Position numbers and translations under genes: made by a program | Origin: Gemmatimonadota bacterium | Lineage (GTDB): Bacteria > Gemmatimonadota > Gemmatimonadetes > Gemmatimonadales > Gemmatimonadaceae | Length of the DNA stretch: 64,000 nt | Direction: 5' to 3' | NCBI GenBank assembly: GCA_021298835.1 | Contig: JAJTHG010000019.1 | Coordinates: forward strand, 62,001-126,000 | The notes under the pieces: generated by a model | What the model was told of the DNA's origin: nothing | Database searches by the model: none | The model's input: only the letters and a program-made list of their open reading frames with translations | Part shown: piece by piece, positions 42,915 to 53,588 of the stretch | How the letters are laid out: every line of letters starts with the position of its first letter | Position numbering within the stretch: position 1 is the first letter of the stretch

Positions 42915-45558
42915 CGCGCAGGGCGTCGAGGCGCGCCTCGTTGATCCGACCGTGCATGTTGCGGTCGAGCGGCCCGCGTTCGAGCACCAGTGCGTGCGTC
43001 CCGCGCGCCAGATACATCCGGCGCACGTTGCTCATCCCCCACGACTGCCACGCACCGCTGCCCCGCTGGGGCAGCACGAGGACGCCCGCCACGCGACCAT
43101 CCACCCGCAGCGTGCGGATGGCGGCCTTGTCCTCCGTGTTCACGGGGCCGTGGCCGTTGGCGTAGCGCGCCGCGACGGCGTACCACCCGCTGCTGGGGAC
43201 GGTGACCCGCACGGAGCGCGGTTCGGCGTCGAGCCGGGCCCACCCGTCGCCCGTGTGGCCCGCGCCCTCGCGCTCGAGCGGCCCTTCCGGCTCGACCCAC
43301 CACTCGTCCGTCGGCGCCACCACCACCACCGGGGCGCTCGCGTACGAGGCGGGTCGCCGGTCGCTCTCGGCCACGACCTGCCACTCGTGTGCGCCGTCGC
43401 CGACCGGCGCCGTCCACGTCGTGTCGGTCGTGCGGGCGACGGGGGCACCGTCGCGCCGCAGGCGGTAGCGCGTGGCACCGGGCACGGGATGCCACGCGAG
43501 GCGGCCCTCGCGCCACGAGACCTGCGGCGTCGGCAGCGCGTCCACGGACGCGTCGAGCAGGACGACGGGCGCCGGCGGCGCGGGCCACGGCCGGAGCTCG
43601 ATCCGCACGCGGTGCGGGCCGGTCAGCGTGTCGCGCAACTCGGCAGCGGGCTGCAGCACGTCGTCGAGCCACAGCCGCGCCACGCCGTGCCCGGGCCCGC
43701 GGACCGTGAGGTCGAGCGTGGCACCGCGCCACCGCAGGCCGCGCAGGACACGCGTCGCGGTGTCACCGCGCGGAATGGCCGGCCGGAACCGCAAGCGGTC
43801 GCCGTCGAGCCGTACGCCGAACGTCACTCGCAGCATCGCGGCGAGCGTGCCGGCGACGCTCCAGAGCTGCCGGTCGGAATTGAGCGCCGTCCCCTCGAAG
43901 TGCCCGGTCTCGAGGACGAGGTTCTCCTTGTTGGTGAGGAACAGCGCGGGGGCGCGGGCGAGCGCGGCGAGGCCGGTGCGCACCCCCGCCTCGTGACCCG
44001 CCTCCGCGGCCGCCCACGTGGCGAAGGCGGTGACGAAGGGCCACGTGGTGCCGTTGTGGTAGTAGGGTACGTCGGCGACGCGCCGGTCGAGCGTGGCGAC
44101 GCCCGGCCACGCCCAGGGCAGTTCGCGGGCGGCGGCGGCCCGCGCTCCGGCCGCGTAAGGGCCGACCAGCACGGCGAGGGCGATGCCCAGCGCGTCGCGT
44201 CGGTCGTCGAGCGACATCGCCAGCCGTCCGGTGCGGTACGCGCCCAGGCGTCCCCCGCCGGCCTCGAAGGCGCGCCGCATCGCGACCCCCAGCGCCTCGG
44301 CGGCGGCCGCCCACGCGTCGGCCTGCGGCTCGCCGAGCTCGCGTGCCATGCGGGCGAGGATGCCGAGGGCCCCGTGGTGCACCGCGTTGGTGCCGAGCGC
44401 CTTCGACTGATAGATGTCGGCGGGCTCGAGCCAGCGGGCGTAGCTCTGTTCGCGCCAGTCGAGAAACGACGTCTCGCCGTGCATCAGGCCGTCGGTTGCG
44501 TCGAGCACGGCATGGCGGTCGGCCTGCACCGAGCGGCGGAGCACGTCGTGCGCTCGCCGCAGCCACGCGCGGTCGCCGGTCGCCCCGTAGAGCTCCCACG
44601 CCGCCAGGGCCCAGGTCATCCGGTCGCTCGAGATCGGCCACGAACCGCCCGTACCGGTGTCCTGGATGATGCGGCCCGAGGTGTCCACCTTCGCCTCGAG
44701 CGAGCGGCGCACCGCGTCGGGCGCGACGAGCGCGAGCGACAGCAGCGAGCTCAGCGCCACGTCGCGCGTCCACACGCCCGGCCACTTGGCGCCGGCGGAC
44801 AGCGCGCCATCCGGGCGCACGAGCTGCGTGAGTTCCTCGAGCGACAGGCGCCAGAGGGCGGTCCAGAGCGGGTCGGCGGACAGGGTCGGCCAGCCGTCGA
44901 GCGCCACCGACCGCGCCCACACGGCGCCGCCGCCGGGAGCGCGCGGGCGCGTGTACTCGGTGCGGAACGGCAGCGTCACCTCGTAGATCCCGTCGCCGTC
45001 GGGATCGTGCAACTGCTGGGCGGCACCGGGCCGCAGCGCGCGCACGTCCCAGACGAGCGGCTCGGTGTCGCCGATGACGAAGACCGGCTCGAGCGACGTC
45101 ACGGTGTCGCCAAGGGGCGTGACGTAGCGGCCCTCGTCGGCGAGTGCGCGGCGCGCCGCGCGCAGGTCGAGGCGCAGCGTGACCGACGCGGGACCGTCCT
45201 CGCCCTCCGGAGCGTCGTCGGGGCGCGGGAGACGCGGCACCGGCGGGACGCCGAAGCGGTACGTCGGCGTCTCCACCCGGCCGAGGACGGAACGGAGGTA
45301 GATGGTGTGCTCGGTGCCGGGCGCGAACTCGTTGTCGCGCCCCGCGATCGCGAACTTGAAGCGCACCTCGCGGGCGGCGCGCGGGTAGGTCGAGACGATC
45401 GTGTCGGGATGCAGCGCGCGCGCGGCGAAGCGGCCCTGCGTGACGCCGGTGGGCGACACATCGAAGGCCTGCGCGGACGCCACACGCGCGCCGAAGACCG
45501 CCGCGAGCAGGAGGCCCACCGACGGCGCGACGCGCGGGGTCGCGCGCAGCGTGGCCAC
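42859..45558 (-). CDS. Secreted six-hairpin glycosidase with C-terminal carbohydrate-binding-like domain
   Basis: About 899 residues. Signal VGLLLAAVFGARVASAQ, then a beta-sandwich N-terminal region (about 25-240). An (alpha/alpha)6 barrel (about 250-640) has WPGVWTRDVALSS, SWPISSDRMTWALAAWELYG, GETSFLDWREQSYARW and PYYHNGTTWPFV, the pattern of glucoamylase, GH63 and debranching-type enzymes. Beyond it come a sandwich domain, a fibronectin-like stretch and a galactose-binding-like domain (SGWYAVAARYANGHGPVNTED, about 790-890). The GTG start overlaps the PTS permease stop (TAGTG). Last gene of the SusCD/PTS operon, probably acting on starch branches or end groups. The exact GH family is not certain. 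Confidence 0.78.
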   Translation of the reverse strand: MATLRATPRVAPSVGLLLAAVFGARVASAQAFDVSPTGVTQGRFAARALHPDTIVSTYPRAAREVRFKFAIAGRDNEFAPGTEHTIYLRSVLGRVETPTYRFGVPPVPRLPRPDDAPEGEDGPASVTLRLDLRAARRALADEGRYVTPLGDTVTSLEPVFVIGDTEPLVWDVRALRPGAAQQLHDPDGDGIYEVTLPFRTEYTRPRAPGGGAVWARSVALDGWPTLSADPLWTALWRLSLEELTQLVRPDGALSAGAKWPGVWTRDVALSSLLSLALVAPDAVRRSLEAKVDTSGRIIQDTGTGGSWPISSDRMTWALAAWELYGATGDRAWLRRAHDVLRRSVQADRHAVLDATDGLMHGETSFLDWREQSYARWLEPADIYQSKALGTNAVHHGALGILARMARELGEPQADAWAAAAEALGVAMRRAFEAGGGRLGAYRTGRLAMSLDDRRDALGIALAVLVGPYAAGARAAAARELPWAWPGVATLDRRVADVPYYHNGTTWPFVTAFATWAAAEAGHEAGVRTGLAALARAPALFLTNKENLVLETGHFEGTALNSDRQLWSVAGTLAAMLRVTFGVRLDGDRLRFRPAIPRGDTATRVLRGLRWRGATLDLTVRGPGHGVARLWLDDVLQPAAELRDTLTGPHRVRIELRPWPAPPAPVVLLDASVDALPTPQVSWREGRLAWHPVPGATRYRLRRDGAPVARTTDTTWTAPVGDGAHEWQVVAESDRRPASYASAPVVVVAPTDEWWVEPEGPLEREGAGHTGDGWARLDAEPRSVRVTVPSSGWYAVAARYANGHGPVNTEDKAAIRTLRVDGRVAGVLVLPQRGSGAWQSWGMSNVRRMYLARGTHALVLERGPLDRNMHGRINEARLDALRVTRLARPSASGPSPRPTR

Positions 45559-47390
45559 TAGCCCCCCAGCGACGCCACCGCGGCGCCGAGAGCCGTCGCC
45601 CACGCCTCGGCGTCGTCGCCGACGACGAGATGCACGACGCCCGGCCCGACGACCCAGGCGGCCTCGGCGCCGGCCGCCTCGACGGCAGCGACGTTCACCG
45701 CAGCGGTGTCCACGAGTTCGAGCCGTACCCGCGTGAGCGCGATCATCTCGACGCGGCGGACGTTGCGCACGCCCCCAAGGCCCTGCTGGACGGCGGCGAC
45801 CGTGGCGACCGGCAGGCGCCGCGAGGTGCGCGGCCGAGCGGGCTCCGGCGCGCCGACGTGCGCGGGGGCGACGGCAGGGGCCCGCGCCTCCCCAGCGCCG
45901 GCCGCTCCGGCGTCGAGCACGGCGGCCATCTCGCCCTTGAGGCGCTCGGATCGCGTGCCGAAGACGGCCTGCACGCCGTTCCCCACCTGCATGACGCCGC
46001 TCGCGCCGAGCGCCTTGAGCGCAGCGGCATCCACGCGCCCCCCATCGTGGACGGCGATGCGGAGGCGCGTGACGCACGCGTCGAGACTGGCGATGTTCGC
46101 GGCGCCGCCGAAAGCGCGCACGAGCCGCTCGCCCATCCCCGCCCCCGGCTCGGCCGCGGTCCCTCCGCGCTCGGCCGTGCCCGGCACGACGTCCGCCGCC
46201 GCGGCGTCCGCCGGCTCCCGTCCCGGCGTGGCGAGGCCCCAGCGCGTGATCGCCGTGCGGAAGACCGCGTAGTAGAGCCCGCCCCACGCGAGGCCCAGCG
46301 GCAGCAGCCACCAGCCGCGCTGCGCATTGGGATACAGCACGACGAAATCGATGAGCCCGTGGGAGAAGGTCGTGCTGTGGTGGATGCCCAGCGAGACGGC
46401 GAGGTAGTACGCCACGCCGGCGAGCACGGCGTGGATGCCGTAGAGCACCGGCGCCACGAACAGGAAGGCGAACTCGATCGGCTCGGTGATGCCGGTGAGG
46501 AACGACGTCAGCGCCGCCGAGACCATGATGCCGCCGACCGCCTTGCGCTGTTCGGGGCGCGCGGTGTGCCACATCGCCAGGGCTGCGGCGGGAAGGCCGA
46601 ACATCTTGAAGAGGTAGCCGCCGGCCAGGTTGCCGGCCGTCGGGTCGCCGCCCGTGAAGCGGTAGATCTCGCCGTGGAGGACCTTCCCCGTGGCCGGATC
46701 GGCGTAGGAGCCGACCTCGAAGAAGAACGGCACGTTCCAGATGTGGTGCAGCCCGAACGGGATCAGCGACCGCTCGACGACGCCGTAGAGGGCGAAGGCG
46801 ACCGCCGGGCTCTCCGCGGCGGCCCAGTGCGAGAAGCGGTCGATCACGGCGCCGATCGGCGGCCAGACGAGGCTCAGCACGATGCCCGCGCCGATCGCGG
46901 TGAAGGCGGTGAGGATCGGCACCGAGCGCTTGCCGGAGAAGAACCCGAGCGCCGGCGGCAACTCCAGCTTGTGGAAGCGCGTGTAGAGGGTGCCGGCGAT
47001 CGCGCCGATGAGCATTCCGCCGAACACGCCGGTCTCGATGGACGGGATGCCGATGATCGGCTTCGGCGCATAGCCGACCACCGGCGCCATCACGCCCATC
47101 GTGGCGACCATCACCGCGAAGCCCACGACCGCCGCGAGCGCGGCGACCCCGTCGCCGGCCGTCAGGCCGAGGGCGACGGCGATGGCGAAGATGAGCGGCA
47201 GGTTGCCGAAGATGCCGCCGCCGGCCTGCGCCATCATGTCGCTGACGATGGGCGGCAGGACGGCGAACTTCGCCGACCCGACGCCGAGCAGGATGCCCGC
47301 CGCCGGCAGCACCGACACCGGCAGCATGAGCGACTTGCCGATCTTCTGGAGCCACCCGAAGGTGGCGCGAAGCATGGTCGCGCTCGCCAT
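45558..47390 (-). CDS. PTS permease EIICB, glucose/N-acetylglucosamine type, with an extra degenerate EIIB
   Basis: 610 residues. EIIC membrane domain (about 1-385) with the sugar-binding motif [12 protein letters not shown] (300-311) and [17 protein letters not shown] domain (about 418-490) has the phosphorylated Cys439 in [13 protein letters not shown] third domain (about 530-606) repeats the EIIB pattern, [17 protein letters not shown], but has Ala in place of the cysteine, so it cannot be phosphorylated there. The start ATG overlaps the EI stop (TGATG) with GGGAG upstream. Context (amylase and alpha-glucosidase) argues for glucose, although GlcNAc or maltose-type permeases have the same layout. 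It transports and phosphorylates the sugar using the fused EIIA-HPr-EI. Confidence 0.9.
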   Translation of the reverse strand: MASATMLRATFGWLQKIGKSLMLPVSVLPAAGILLGVGSAKFAVLPPIVSDMMAQAGGGIFGNLPLIFAIAVALGLTAGDGVAALAAVVGFAVMVATMGVMAPVVGYAPKPIIGIPSIETGVFGGMLIGAIAGTLYTRFHKLELPPALGFFSGKRSVPILTAFTAIGAGIVLSLVWPPIGAVIDRFSHWAAAESPAVAFALYGVVERSLIPFGLHHIWNVPFFFEVGSYADPATGKVLHGEIYRFTGGDPTAGNLAGGYLFKMFGLPAAALAMWHTARPEQRKAVGGIMVSAALTSFLTGITEPIEFAFLFVAPVLYGIHAVLAGVAYYLAVSLGIHHSTTFSHGLIDFVVLYPNAQRGWWLLPLGLAWGGLYYAVFRTAITRWGLATPGREPADAAAADVVPGTAERGGTAAEPGAGMGERLVRAFGGAANIASLDACVTRLRIAVHDGGRVDAAALKALGASGVMQVGNGVQAVFGTRSERLKGEMAAVLDAGAAGAGEARAPAVAPAHVGAPEPARPRTSRRLPVATVAAVQQGLGGVRNVRRVEMIALTRVRLELVDTAAVNVAAVEAAGAEAAWVVGPGVVHLVVGDDAEAWATALGAAVASLGG

Positions 47391-49951
47391 CAGCGGCTCC
47401 CGTGGCGCTCGGCCACCAGCGCGCGTACGGCGGCGCCGTCCTCGCACTCGAGCGCGCGCCGCGCCGTCTCGCGGCAGGCGGCGATGCCGAGCGCCCGGAC
47501 GCGCGCCTTCACCGCCGGCACCAGCGGGAGGTCCACGCTCAGTTCGTCCATGCCCAGCCCCAGGAGCACCGGCACCGCCGCCAGGTCGCCCGCGAGGGCG
47601 CCACAGACGCCGATCCACCGCCCGTGGGCATGGGCCCCCTGCGCGGCGCGGTCGAGCAGGCGCAGGACGCTCGGGTGCAGCGCGTCCACCTGCGGGGCGA
47701 GGCGCGGGTGTCCGCGGTCCATGGCGAGGGTGTACTGGGTGAGGTCGTTCGTGCCGACCGACAGGAAGTCCGCTTCGCGTGCGAACTGGTCGGCCATGAG
47801 GGCGGCGGCCGTCGTCTCGACCATGAGCCCCACCTCGACGGCCGGCGCACCGAGGGCGGCCCGTTCGGCCTCGACGATCGCGCGCGCGGCGCGGAACTCG
47901 GCCAGCGTGGCGACCATCGGGAACATGATCGCCACGCGTCCGGCAGAGGCCGCGCGGAGGACGGCGCGCACCTGCGTCCGCAGGGTCTCCGGGTTGGCCA
48001 GGGCGAGCCGGATGCCGCGCAGGCCGAGCATCGGATTCTCCTCGGCGGGCATCGGCAGGTACGGGAGCGGCTTGTCACCGCCGACGTCGAGGGTGCGCAC
48101 GACGAGCCGGCGCTCGGGCCCCAGCGCGCGAGCGATCGCGGCGTAGGTGGCGAACTGCTCGTCCTCGGTCGGCGCCTCCCGGCGGTCGAGGAACACGAAC
48201 TCGCTCCGGAGCAGCCCGACGCCCTCGCCGCCGACCTCGACGACGCGGGCCGCGTCGTGCGCATCGCCGAGGTTCGCCGCCACCTCGACGCGATGGCCGT
48301 CGGTGGTGATCGCGGGCGCGGCGGCCTGCGCCAACTGCCGCTGGCGGCGCTCCGCCTCGCTGGCGACGTCGGCGCGCGCGGCCGCGACCTGCGCCTCGCT
48401 GAGGCCCCACGCGAGGGTGCCGGCCGACCCGTCGAGCAGCACCGGTGTCCCCGCCGGCAGGCGCAGCACGCGGGGATCGAGGCCCGCGACGGCCGGCATG
48501 CCGAGGCCGCGCGCGAGGATCGCCGCGTGCGACGTGGCGCTGCCCAGGACGGTCGCCAGGCCCCGCACCCGCGTGCGATCGAGGGCCATGGTGTCCGATG
48601 GTGTGAGCTCCTCGGCGACGAGGATCGTGCCCTCGGGCAGGTCGCGCAGGGCATCGTCGCGGCCGACGAGGTGGGCCAGCACGCGGCGGCCGACGTCGCG
48701 GAGGTCGGCGGCGCGGCCGGCGAGGAGCCGGTTGTCGAGGACGTCGAGGCGGGCGGCCTGCGCCGTGAACGCCTCGCGCCACGCCCATGCGGCGGCGGCA
48801 CCGGTGCGGATGGTGGCGGCGGCGGCGTCGAGCAGGTCGGGATCCTCGAGCAGCTCCTGGTGGGCGGCGAAGATGGCCGCGCGGTCGTCGTCCCCCGCCG
48901 CCGCGAGGCGGCTGCGCAGCGTCTCGAGCTGCAGGTGCGCGGCGGCCACGGCCTGATCGAGCACCCGACGTTCGTGATTGGGATCGGCCGCTCGCGCCTC
49001 GAGCTCGGCCTCGTCGCGACGCCACACCACCACCGGCCCGACGGCGAGGCCCGGGGAGGCCGCGATGCCGCGGAAGCCGGTCGGCAGAGGGGCATCGTCG
49101 ATGGGACCGGACACGGTCGCGGCCGCGTCGGACGCAGAGGCCGGCGGAGGCGGCGGTGACGCCGGGATGTCCGGGGCGTCGCCGGCCGGCACCGCGAGGT
49201 GGTCGAGCAGCGCGTCGGTGATCGCCTGCACGGCGGCCGCGGCATCCGGCCCCTGGCCGGCGACGGTGACGCGGTCGCCCCCCAGGACCTCGAGCGCCAT
49301 GATGGAGACGACGCTTCGCACGTTGGCCTCGCGCCCGCCCTTGGCGAGCCGGAGGTCGGCGCTGAAGCGCCGTGCCGTGGCCGCGAGCACCGACGCCGGC
49401 CGCGCGTGCAGGCCGGTCGGCGCGACGATGCGCAGGGCCGGCGAGCGCACGAGCTCCCCGCCGCCGCGGGGGCCGGTGGCCGCGCCGCCGTCGGTGAGCT
49501 CGAGCGTGAGCAGCACGTCCTGACCGGCCCGGACCCGACCGCTCGCCGCGACGAGCGAGACCACCCGGTCCATCGAGGTGACGAGCATCGGCGTCACGAG
49601 ACTGCGGGCTTCGCGCGCGACGGCATCGGCGTCGAAGCGGAGCAGCGGCGCGGCGGCGCGCACGTGGTCGCCCGCCCGGACGAGCGGGGTGAAGCCGCGC
49701 CCGCCCAGCGCGACGGTGTCGAGTCCGACGTGCACGATCACCTCGATGCCGCCGATGTCGAGCGTCACCGCGTGGCCGGCCCGGTGGACCTGCAGCACCG
49801 TCGCATCCGCCGGGGCGACGAGCTCGCCGGCGAGCGGCTCGATCGCGACGCCGTCGCCGGTCAGCCGCTGGGCGAAGACCGGGTCGGGCACCTGCTCGAG
49901 CGGGACCACGAGCCCCGTGACCGGGGCGAGGAGCGTGAGCGTCGTCGGCAT
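47390..49951 (-). CDS. Fused PTS phosphotransferase EIIA(Glc)-HPr-EI
   Basis: 853 residues holding the whole soluble relay. EIIA(Glc)-like domain (about 5-145) has His60 and phospho-His74 in [14 protein letters not shown]. HPr (about 170-255) has His182 in [10 protein letters not shown] and a Ser in NVRSVVSIM at the Ser46 position. A Pro/Ala linker (263-275) leads to Enzyme I (about 293-850), with phospho-His475 in [17 protein letters not shown]-domain motifs [10 protein letters not shown] and [18 protein letters not shown], and the active-site Cys in [12 protein letters not shown] phosphate would flow His475, His182, His74, then Cys439 of the EIICB. The ATG is 11 bp after the GH97 stop. Similar multiphosphoryl transfer proteins occur, mostly with GlcNAc or fructose systems. 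Confidence 0.93.
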   Translation of the reverse strand: MPTTLTLLAPVTGLVVPLEQVPDPVFAQRLTGDGVAIEPLAGELVAPADATVLQVHRAGHAVTLDIGGIEVIVHVGLDTVALGGRGFTPLVRAGDHVRAAAPLLRFDADAVAREARSLVTPMLVTSMDRVVSLVAASGRVRAGQDVLLTLELTDGGAATGPRGGGELVRSPALRIVAPTGLHARPASVLAATARRFSADLRLAKGGREANVRSVVSIMALEVLGGDRVTVAGQGPDAAAAVQAITDALLDHLAVPAGDAPDIPASPPPPPASASDAAATVSGPIDDAPLPTGFRGIAASPGLAVGPVVVWRRDEAELEARAADPNHERRVLDQAVAAAHLQLETLRSRLAAAGDDDRAAIFAAHQELLEDPDLLDAAAATIRTGAAAAWAWREAFTAQAARLDVLDNRLLAGRAADLRDVGRRVLAHLVGRDDALRDLPEGTILVAEELTPSDTMALDRTRVRGLATVLGSATSHAAILARGLGMPAVAGLDPRVLRLPAGTPVLLDGSAGTLAWGLSEAQVAAARADVASEAERRQRQLAQAAAPAITTDGHRVEVAANLGDAHDAARVVEVGGEGVGLLRSEFVFLDRREAPTEDEQFATYAAIARALGPERRLVVRTLDVGGDKPLPYLPMPAEENPMLGLRGIRLALANPETLRTQVRAVLRAASAGRVAIMFPMVATLAEFRAARAIVEAERAALGAPAVEVGLMVETTAAALMADQFAREADFLSVGTNDLTQYTLAMDRGHPRLAPQVDALHPSVLRLLDRAAQGAHAHGRWIGVCGALAGDLAAVPVLLGLGMDELSVDLPLVPAVKARVRALGIAACRETARRALECEDGAAVRALVAERHGSR

Positions 49952-49962
49952 CGCGCGGGGGG

Positions 49963-52002
49963 TCAGCGGGCGGGCCGCAGCCGGACGGCGAGGCCGCCCC
50001 CGCGGGCGAGGCGCGCCGGGAGGACGCTCCGCGACGTGACCTCGCGTCGCGACCGGCGCACCGCCTCGGGATTGGTGGCCCAGTCGGCGTCCGGGGCGTC
50101 GGCGTAGAGCTCGGCCACGTACGGGCGACCGGCCGGCAGGAAGTCGAGCCGCAGGTCGAGCGCGCGCGCCCGCTCGTCGGTGATGGCACCGACGAACCAC
50201 TCGTCGCGCCCCTTCGCCTTGCGCGCGACGGCGACGTAGTCGCCGATCTCGCCGGCGAGGACGACGGAGGTGTCCCAGTCGGCCGCGACATCGCGGATGA
50301 ACTGGAACGCCGGCTGCCCCTCGTAGTTCTCCGGCAGGTCGGCGGCCATCTGCACCGGCGAGTAGAGGACGACGTACAGGGCCAACTGCTTGGCGAGCGT
50401 GGTCCGCGGGCGCGCGTCGAGCGGCGTGCGCGGGACCCCCGTCCCGCTCCGGGTGACGCGCAGGTTGAAGATGCCGGGCGTGAAGTCCATCGGGCCGGCG
50501 AGCATGCGGGTGAAGAAGAGGATCGTCTCGTGCTCGGGCGGGTTGCCGCCCTCGCCACCCCACGCGTTGAACTCCTGGCCGCGCGCGCCCTCGCGCGAGA
50601 GCATGTTGGGCCAGGTGCGGCGCTCGCCGGTGTCCTTGATCGGCTCGTGCATGACGATGCCGATGCCGTGGCGCGCCGCCGCCTCGATGACCCGGCGGTG
50701 GTGGCGCACCATGTACTGCGACTGGTGGGCGTGGCCGAGCGGGTTCACGGTGTCGCCGACGTAGCCCGTCTTGACCGCGCGGATCCCGAGCCGCGCGTAC
50801 CGGGCGAAGGCGGAGTCGAGCTGGCGCTCGTAGTTCTCGACCCAGGTGGCGGTCTCGTTGTGGGCGATGAACTGCACGCCCTTGGCCTTCGCGTACGCCG
50901 CGACGGCCTCGAGGTCGAAGTCGGCGGTGGCGTTGAGGAAGTCGAAGGTCCCGCCGGTGAGCATCCAGTTGCCGTCCCACCCGCGGTTCCAGCCCTCGAC
51001 GAGCGTCCCCTGCAGTCCGTTGGCGGCGGCGAAGTCGAGGTGCCGCTTGGTGTTCGCCGTCGTGGCGCCGTGCTGCGGCCCGGTGCCCCACGTGGCGGTG
51101 TTGACGTGCATCGCCCACCAGATGCCGTTGTACTTCATGGGGCGGAGCCAGGACGCGTCGGCGAGCCGCGAGGGCGGGTTGAGCTTGAGTGCGAGCACGC
51201 TCGGCGCCAGCCGCGCGGCGTCGTCGGCGAGCTGTACGGTCCGCCACGGCGACCGGAAGGGCGTGCTCCCCTTCACCGCCGCGCCGTCCTTCCAGCGGGC
51301 GAGCGAGGCGCGCAGGGTGCGGCTCTCGCTGCGGCCCTGCAGGTACATCCCGGCGTAGTCGTCGAGGTCGGCCTCGTGGATGACGGCGTGCACGCCGCTC
51401 GATCCGACCAGAGTCAGCGGCGTGTGGACGAGCCGCAGCTTGCTGACAGGGCCGCTCGACCAGAGCATCTCCTGCCGGTCGGGCGACGGCACGTCGGCGG
51501 GGATCCACCACGCCTTCATGTCCTCGGCGAGGGCGAACTCGGTGAGCTCGTCGGTGATCTCGAAGGCGCCGAGCTGGGGCTGCGCCGGCAGCTCGTATCG
51601 GAACGCGACGCCGTCGTCGAAGGCGCGCGCCACGACGGTGAACGACCGCCGGAGGCCGCCGCGTTCGGTGACGGTGACGCGGACCTCCCGGTGGTGGTCG
51701 CGCACGCGGGCCAGCTCGCCGAGCGGCATGGCGAAGGTGGTATCGCGCTCGGCGCGCTGCTCGGCGGTGACGGCGAGCGAATCGCCGAGCGCGGGGGCGC
51801 CGCGGAAGGCGAACCCGAGACGCGACGGCAGCACGACCGCGCGGCCGTCGCGCGCCGCCGCCCAGTGCAGGGCGCCGTCGCGCAGGGTGAGGGCAATCTG
51901 GTTGCGCCCGTCGGGCGAGGTGGCCACGACGGCGGGAGCGGCGGCCGCTCCGGGGCCCTGCGACGCCGCGAGCCACGCGACCGTCGCCACTTGCCAGAAC
52001 AT
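49963..52002 (-). CDS. Glycoside hydrolase family 97 alpha-glucosidase (SusB-like), secreted
   Basis: About 679 residues with a signal peptide (VATVAWLAASQGPGAAAAP). A beta-super-sandwich N-domain (about 28-270), a (beta/alpha)8 barrel (about 290-560) and a C-terminal beta domain follow. Barrel landmarks are YNGIWWAMHVN, GTLVEGWNRGWDG, FIAHNETATWVENYE, AVKTGYVGD, IVMHEPIKDTGERRTWPNMLSREGARGQEFN and GPMDFTPGIFN. The position occupied by the nucleophilic Asp in retaining GH97 enzymes is Gly in KTGYVG, as in inverting SusB, so an inverting alpha-glucosidase is predicted. It overlaps the amylase stop; an in-frame GTG one codon earlier (GTGATG) is an alternative start. It releases glucose from malto-oligosaccharides in the periplasm. 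Confidence 0.92.
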   Translation of the reverse strand: MFWQVATVAWLAASQGPGAAAAPAVVATSPDGRNQIALTLRDGALHWAAARDGRAVVLPSRLGFAFRGAPALGDSLAVTAEQRAERDTTFAMPLGELARVRDHHREVRVTVTERGGLRRSFTVVARAFDDGVAFRYELPAQPQLGAFEITDELTEFALAEDMKAWWIPADVPSPDRQEMLWSSGPVSKLRLVHTPLTLVGSSGVHAVIHEADLDDYAGMYLQGRSESRTLRASLARWKDGAAVKGSTPFRSPWRTVQLADDAARLAPSVLALKLNPPSRLADASWLRPMKYNGIWWAMHVNTATWGTGPQHGATTANTKRHLDFAAANGLQGTLVEGWNRGWDGNWMLTGGTFDFLNATADFDLEAVAAYAKAKGVQFIAHNETATWVENYERQLDSAFARYARLGIRAVKTGYVGDTVNPLGHAHQSQYMVRHHRRVIEAAARHGIGIVMHEPIKDTGERRTWPNMLSREGARGQEFNAWGGEGGNPPEHETILFFTRMLAGPMDFTPGIFNLRVTRSGTGVPRTPLDARPRTTLAKQLALYVVLYSPVQMAADLPENYEGQPAFQFIRDVAADWDTSVVLAGEIGDYVAVARKAKGRDEWFVGAITDERARALDLRLDFLPAGRPYVAELYADAPDADWATNPEAVRRSRREVTSRSVLPARLARGGGLAVRLRPAR

Positions 52003-53588
52003 CACAGGCGATCTCCGACGAGGAGGGCCACGGCGGACCGGGCCCCGAGGTTGACGGACACGCGACCGTCGGCGGCGACGGTCACGGCGGTACCCGCACA
52101 GGCGGCGCCCACGCGCCCGCCGGTGAGGACGTCACAATAGGTGCCGGCGGGCAGACCCGAGGGGATCTCCTGCACCAGCGCGGTGACGTTGTGGTTGATC
52201 GCGACGAAGCCGATGGTGCCCCGCGAGAAGGCCACGGCGTTCGCGTTGTCGTGCCAGTCGAGCCGCCGGTCGGTGCCGGCGGAGGCGCGGCGGAAGCGGA
52301 CCATGCGGGCGATCGCCGGGTCCCGGTGCTCGCAGGTCCACTGCCCGGGGGTGGCGATGGCGTAGTCGGCCGCGCAGGCGACCGGTGCGGGGTTCGTCGC
52401 GTCGTGCGGCGGGCCGCCGTCGCGACCGGCGCCCGTGGCGCGATCGAACGCGTAGCCCGACAGCACGACGGGATACCCGTACGGCTGCGCGAGCATCCAG
52501 ACGTTCGCCAGCCGGAAGGCGGCACCGTCACGGTACCAGATGCCGCCACCGCGCTGCGTGTCGTGATTCTCGAGGAAGACGACGGCCTTGTCGGCGGGCA
52601 TGAGCCCCCAGGCCGGTCCGCTGAACTGCGCGAGGTTCGAGACGCGCTGCCCATTGGCACCGGTGAAGCGGTCGCCGACGCCGCGGAAGCGGAACTCGGT
52701 GATGTCCTGCGCGCCGCCCGACGAGTAGCCGAGGCCGTAGTAGTCGCGGCCGGAGATGGCTTCGGTGCCGTAGTCGATGACCTCGCTGAACCAGTAGGGG
52801 AGCGCGCGGCCCTCCGCCTGCAGCGTCCGGTGCGCCAGCACGAGGATCGAGTCGAGTTCCACCGGCTGGACGTGCTTGGCGGCGTCGATGCGGAAGCCGG
52901 CGACGCCGCTCCGCACGAAGGCGACGACGAGGTCCGCCAGCTTGCGCCGGACGTCGGCGAGCCCGGTGTTGAGGTCGGCGAGCCCGACGAGTTCGCAGTC
53001 CTGCACGTTGGCGGCGTCGTTGTAGTTGCTCACGCCGCACGGCGGATGGAAGTCGGCGACCGTCCAGAGGCCGGGGTAGTTGTACTTCGTGTAGCCCGTG
53101 CCGTTGGTGCCGGTGCCCGAGCCGCCGGACATGTGGTTAAGGACGATGTCCACGTACACGTCCACGCCGGCGGACCGGCAGCGGCGGATCATGTCCTCGA
53201 ACTCGGCCTGCGTGCCCGAGCGCGAGCGGGACGTGGCGTACTGGACGGGTTGGTACACCGTCCACCAGGCACCGCCGGTGACGTGCTCGGTCGGCGGCGA
53301 GACCTGGACGGCCTTCCAGCCGGCGGGGCCGAGGTGCTGCTCGCACTCGGTGGCGACGTTCGCCCAGGTCCACTGGAAGAGATGCACGAAGGCGTCGCCG
53401 GCTGCGAACCGTCCGGTCGGGCGGTACGTCTCAGGGAGCACGGGACGCGGCTGCGGCGGCTCCTGAAACCCGCCGGGCAAGGAACGGCCGCCCCCGTCGC
53501 AGGCGCCGGCCGCAAGGCCGAGGCACAGGACGAGGGCGGCCATCGACGCCGGGGCACGGAGGCCCCGACGTCGCGTACGCTGCGGCAT
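52002..53588 (-). CDS. Glycoside hydrolase family 13 alpha-amylase, lipoprotein-like signal
   Basis: 528 residues. A hydrophobic signal ends LAAGAC (Cys30), a weak lipobox, so it may be anchored at the outer membrane. GH13 regions: I DIVLNH (147-152), II GFRIDAAKH with nucleophile Asp235, III FSEVID with acid/base Glu269, IV FLENHD with Asp343. The layout (HLFQWTWANVATECEQHLGP at the start, C-terminal all-beta domain) matches animal-type alpha-amylases found in Streptomyces and related bacteria, with several cysteines that could form disulfides. The ATG overlaps the susD stop (TGATG). It cuts internal alpha-1,4 bonds of starch. Confidence 0.93.
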   Translation of the reverse strand: MPQRTRRRGLRAPASMAALVLCLGLAAGACDGGGRSLPGGFQEPPQPRPVLPETYRPTGRFAAGDAFVHLFQWTWANVATECEQHLGPAGWKAVQVSPPTEHVTGGAWWTVYQPVQYATSRSRSGTQAEFEDMIRRCRSAGVDVYVDIVLNHMSGGSGTGTNGTGYTKYNYPGLWTVADFHPPCGVSNYNDAANVQDCELVGLADLNTGLADVRRKLADLVVAFVRSGVAGFRIDAAKHVQPVELDSILVLAHRTLQAEGRALPYWFSEVIDYGTEAISGRDYYGLGYSSGGAQDITEFRFRGVGDRFTGANGQRVSNLAQFSGPAWGLMPADKAVVFLENHDTQRGGGIWYRDGAAFRLANVWMLAQPYGYPVVLSGYAFDRATGAGRDGGPPHDATNPAPVACAADYAIATPGQWTCEHRDPAIARMVRFRRASAGTDRRLDWHDNANAVAFSRGTIGFVAINHNVTALVQEIPSGLPAGTYCDVLTGGRVGAACAGTAVTVAADGRVSVNLGARSAVALLVGDRL

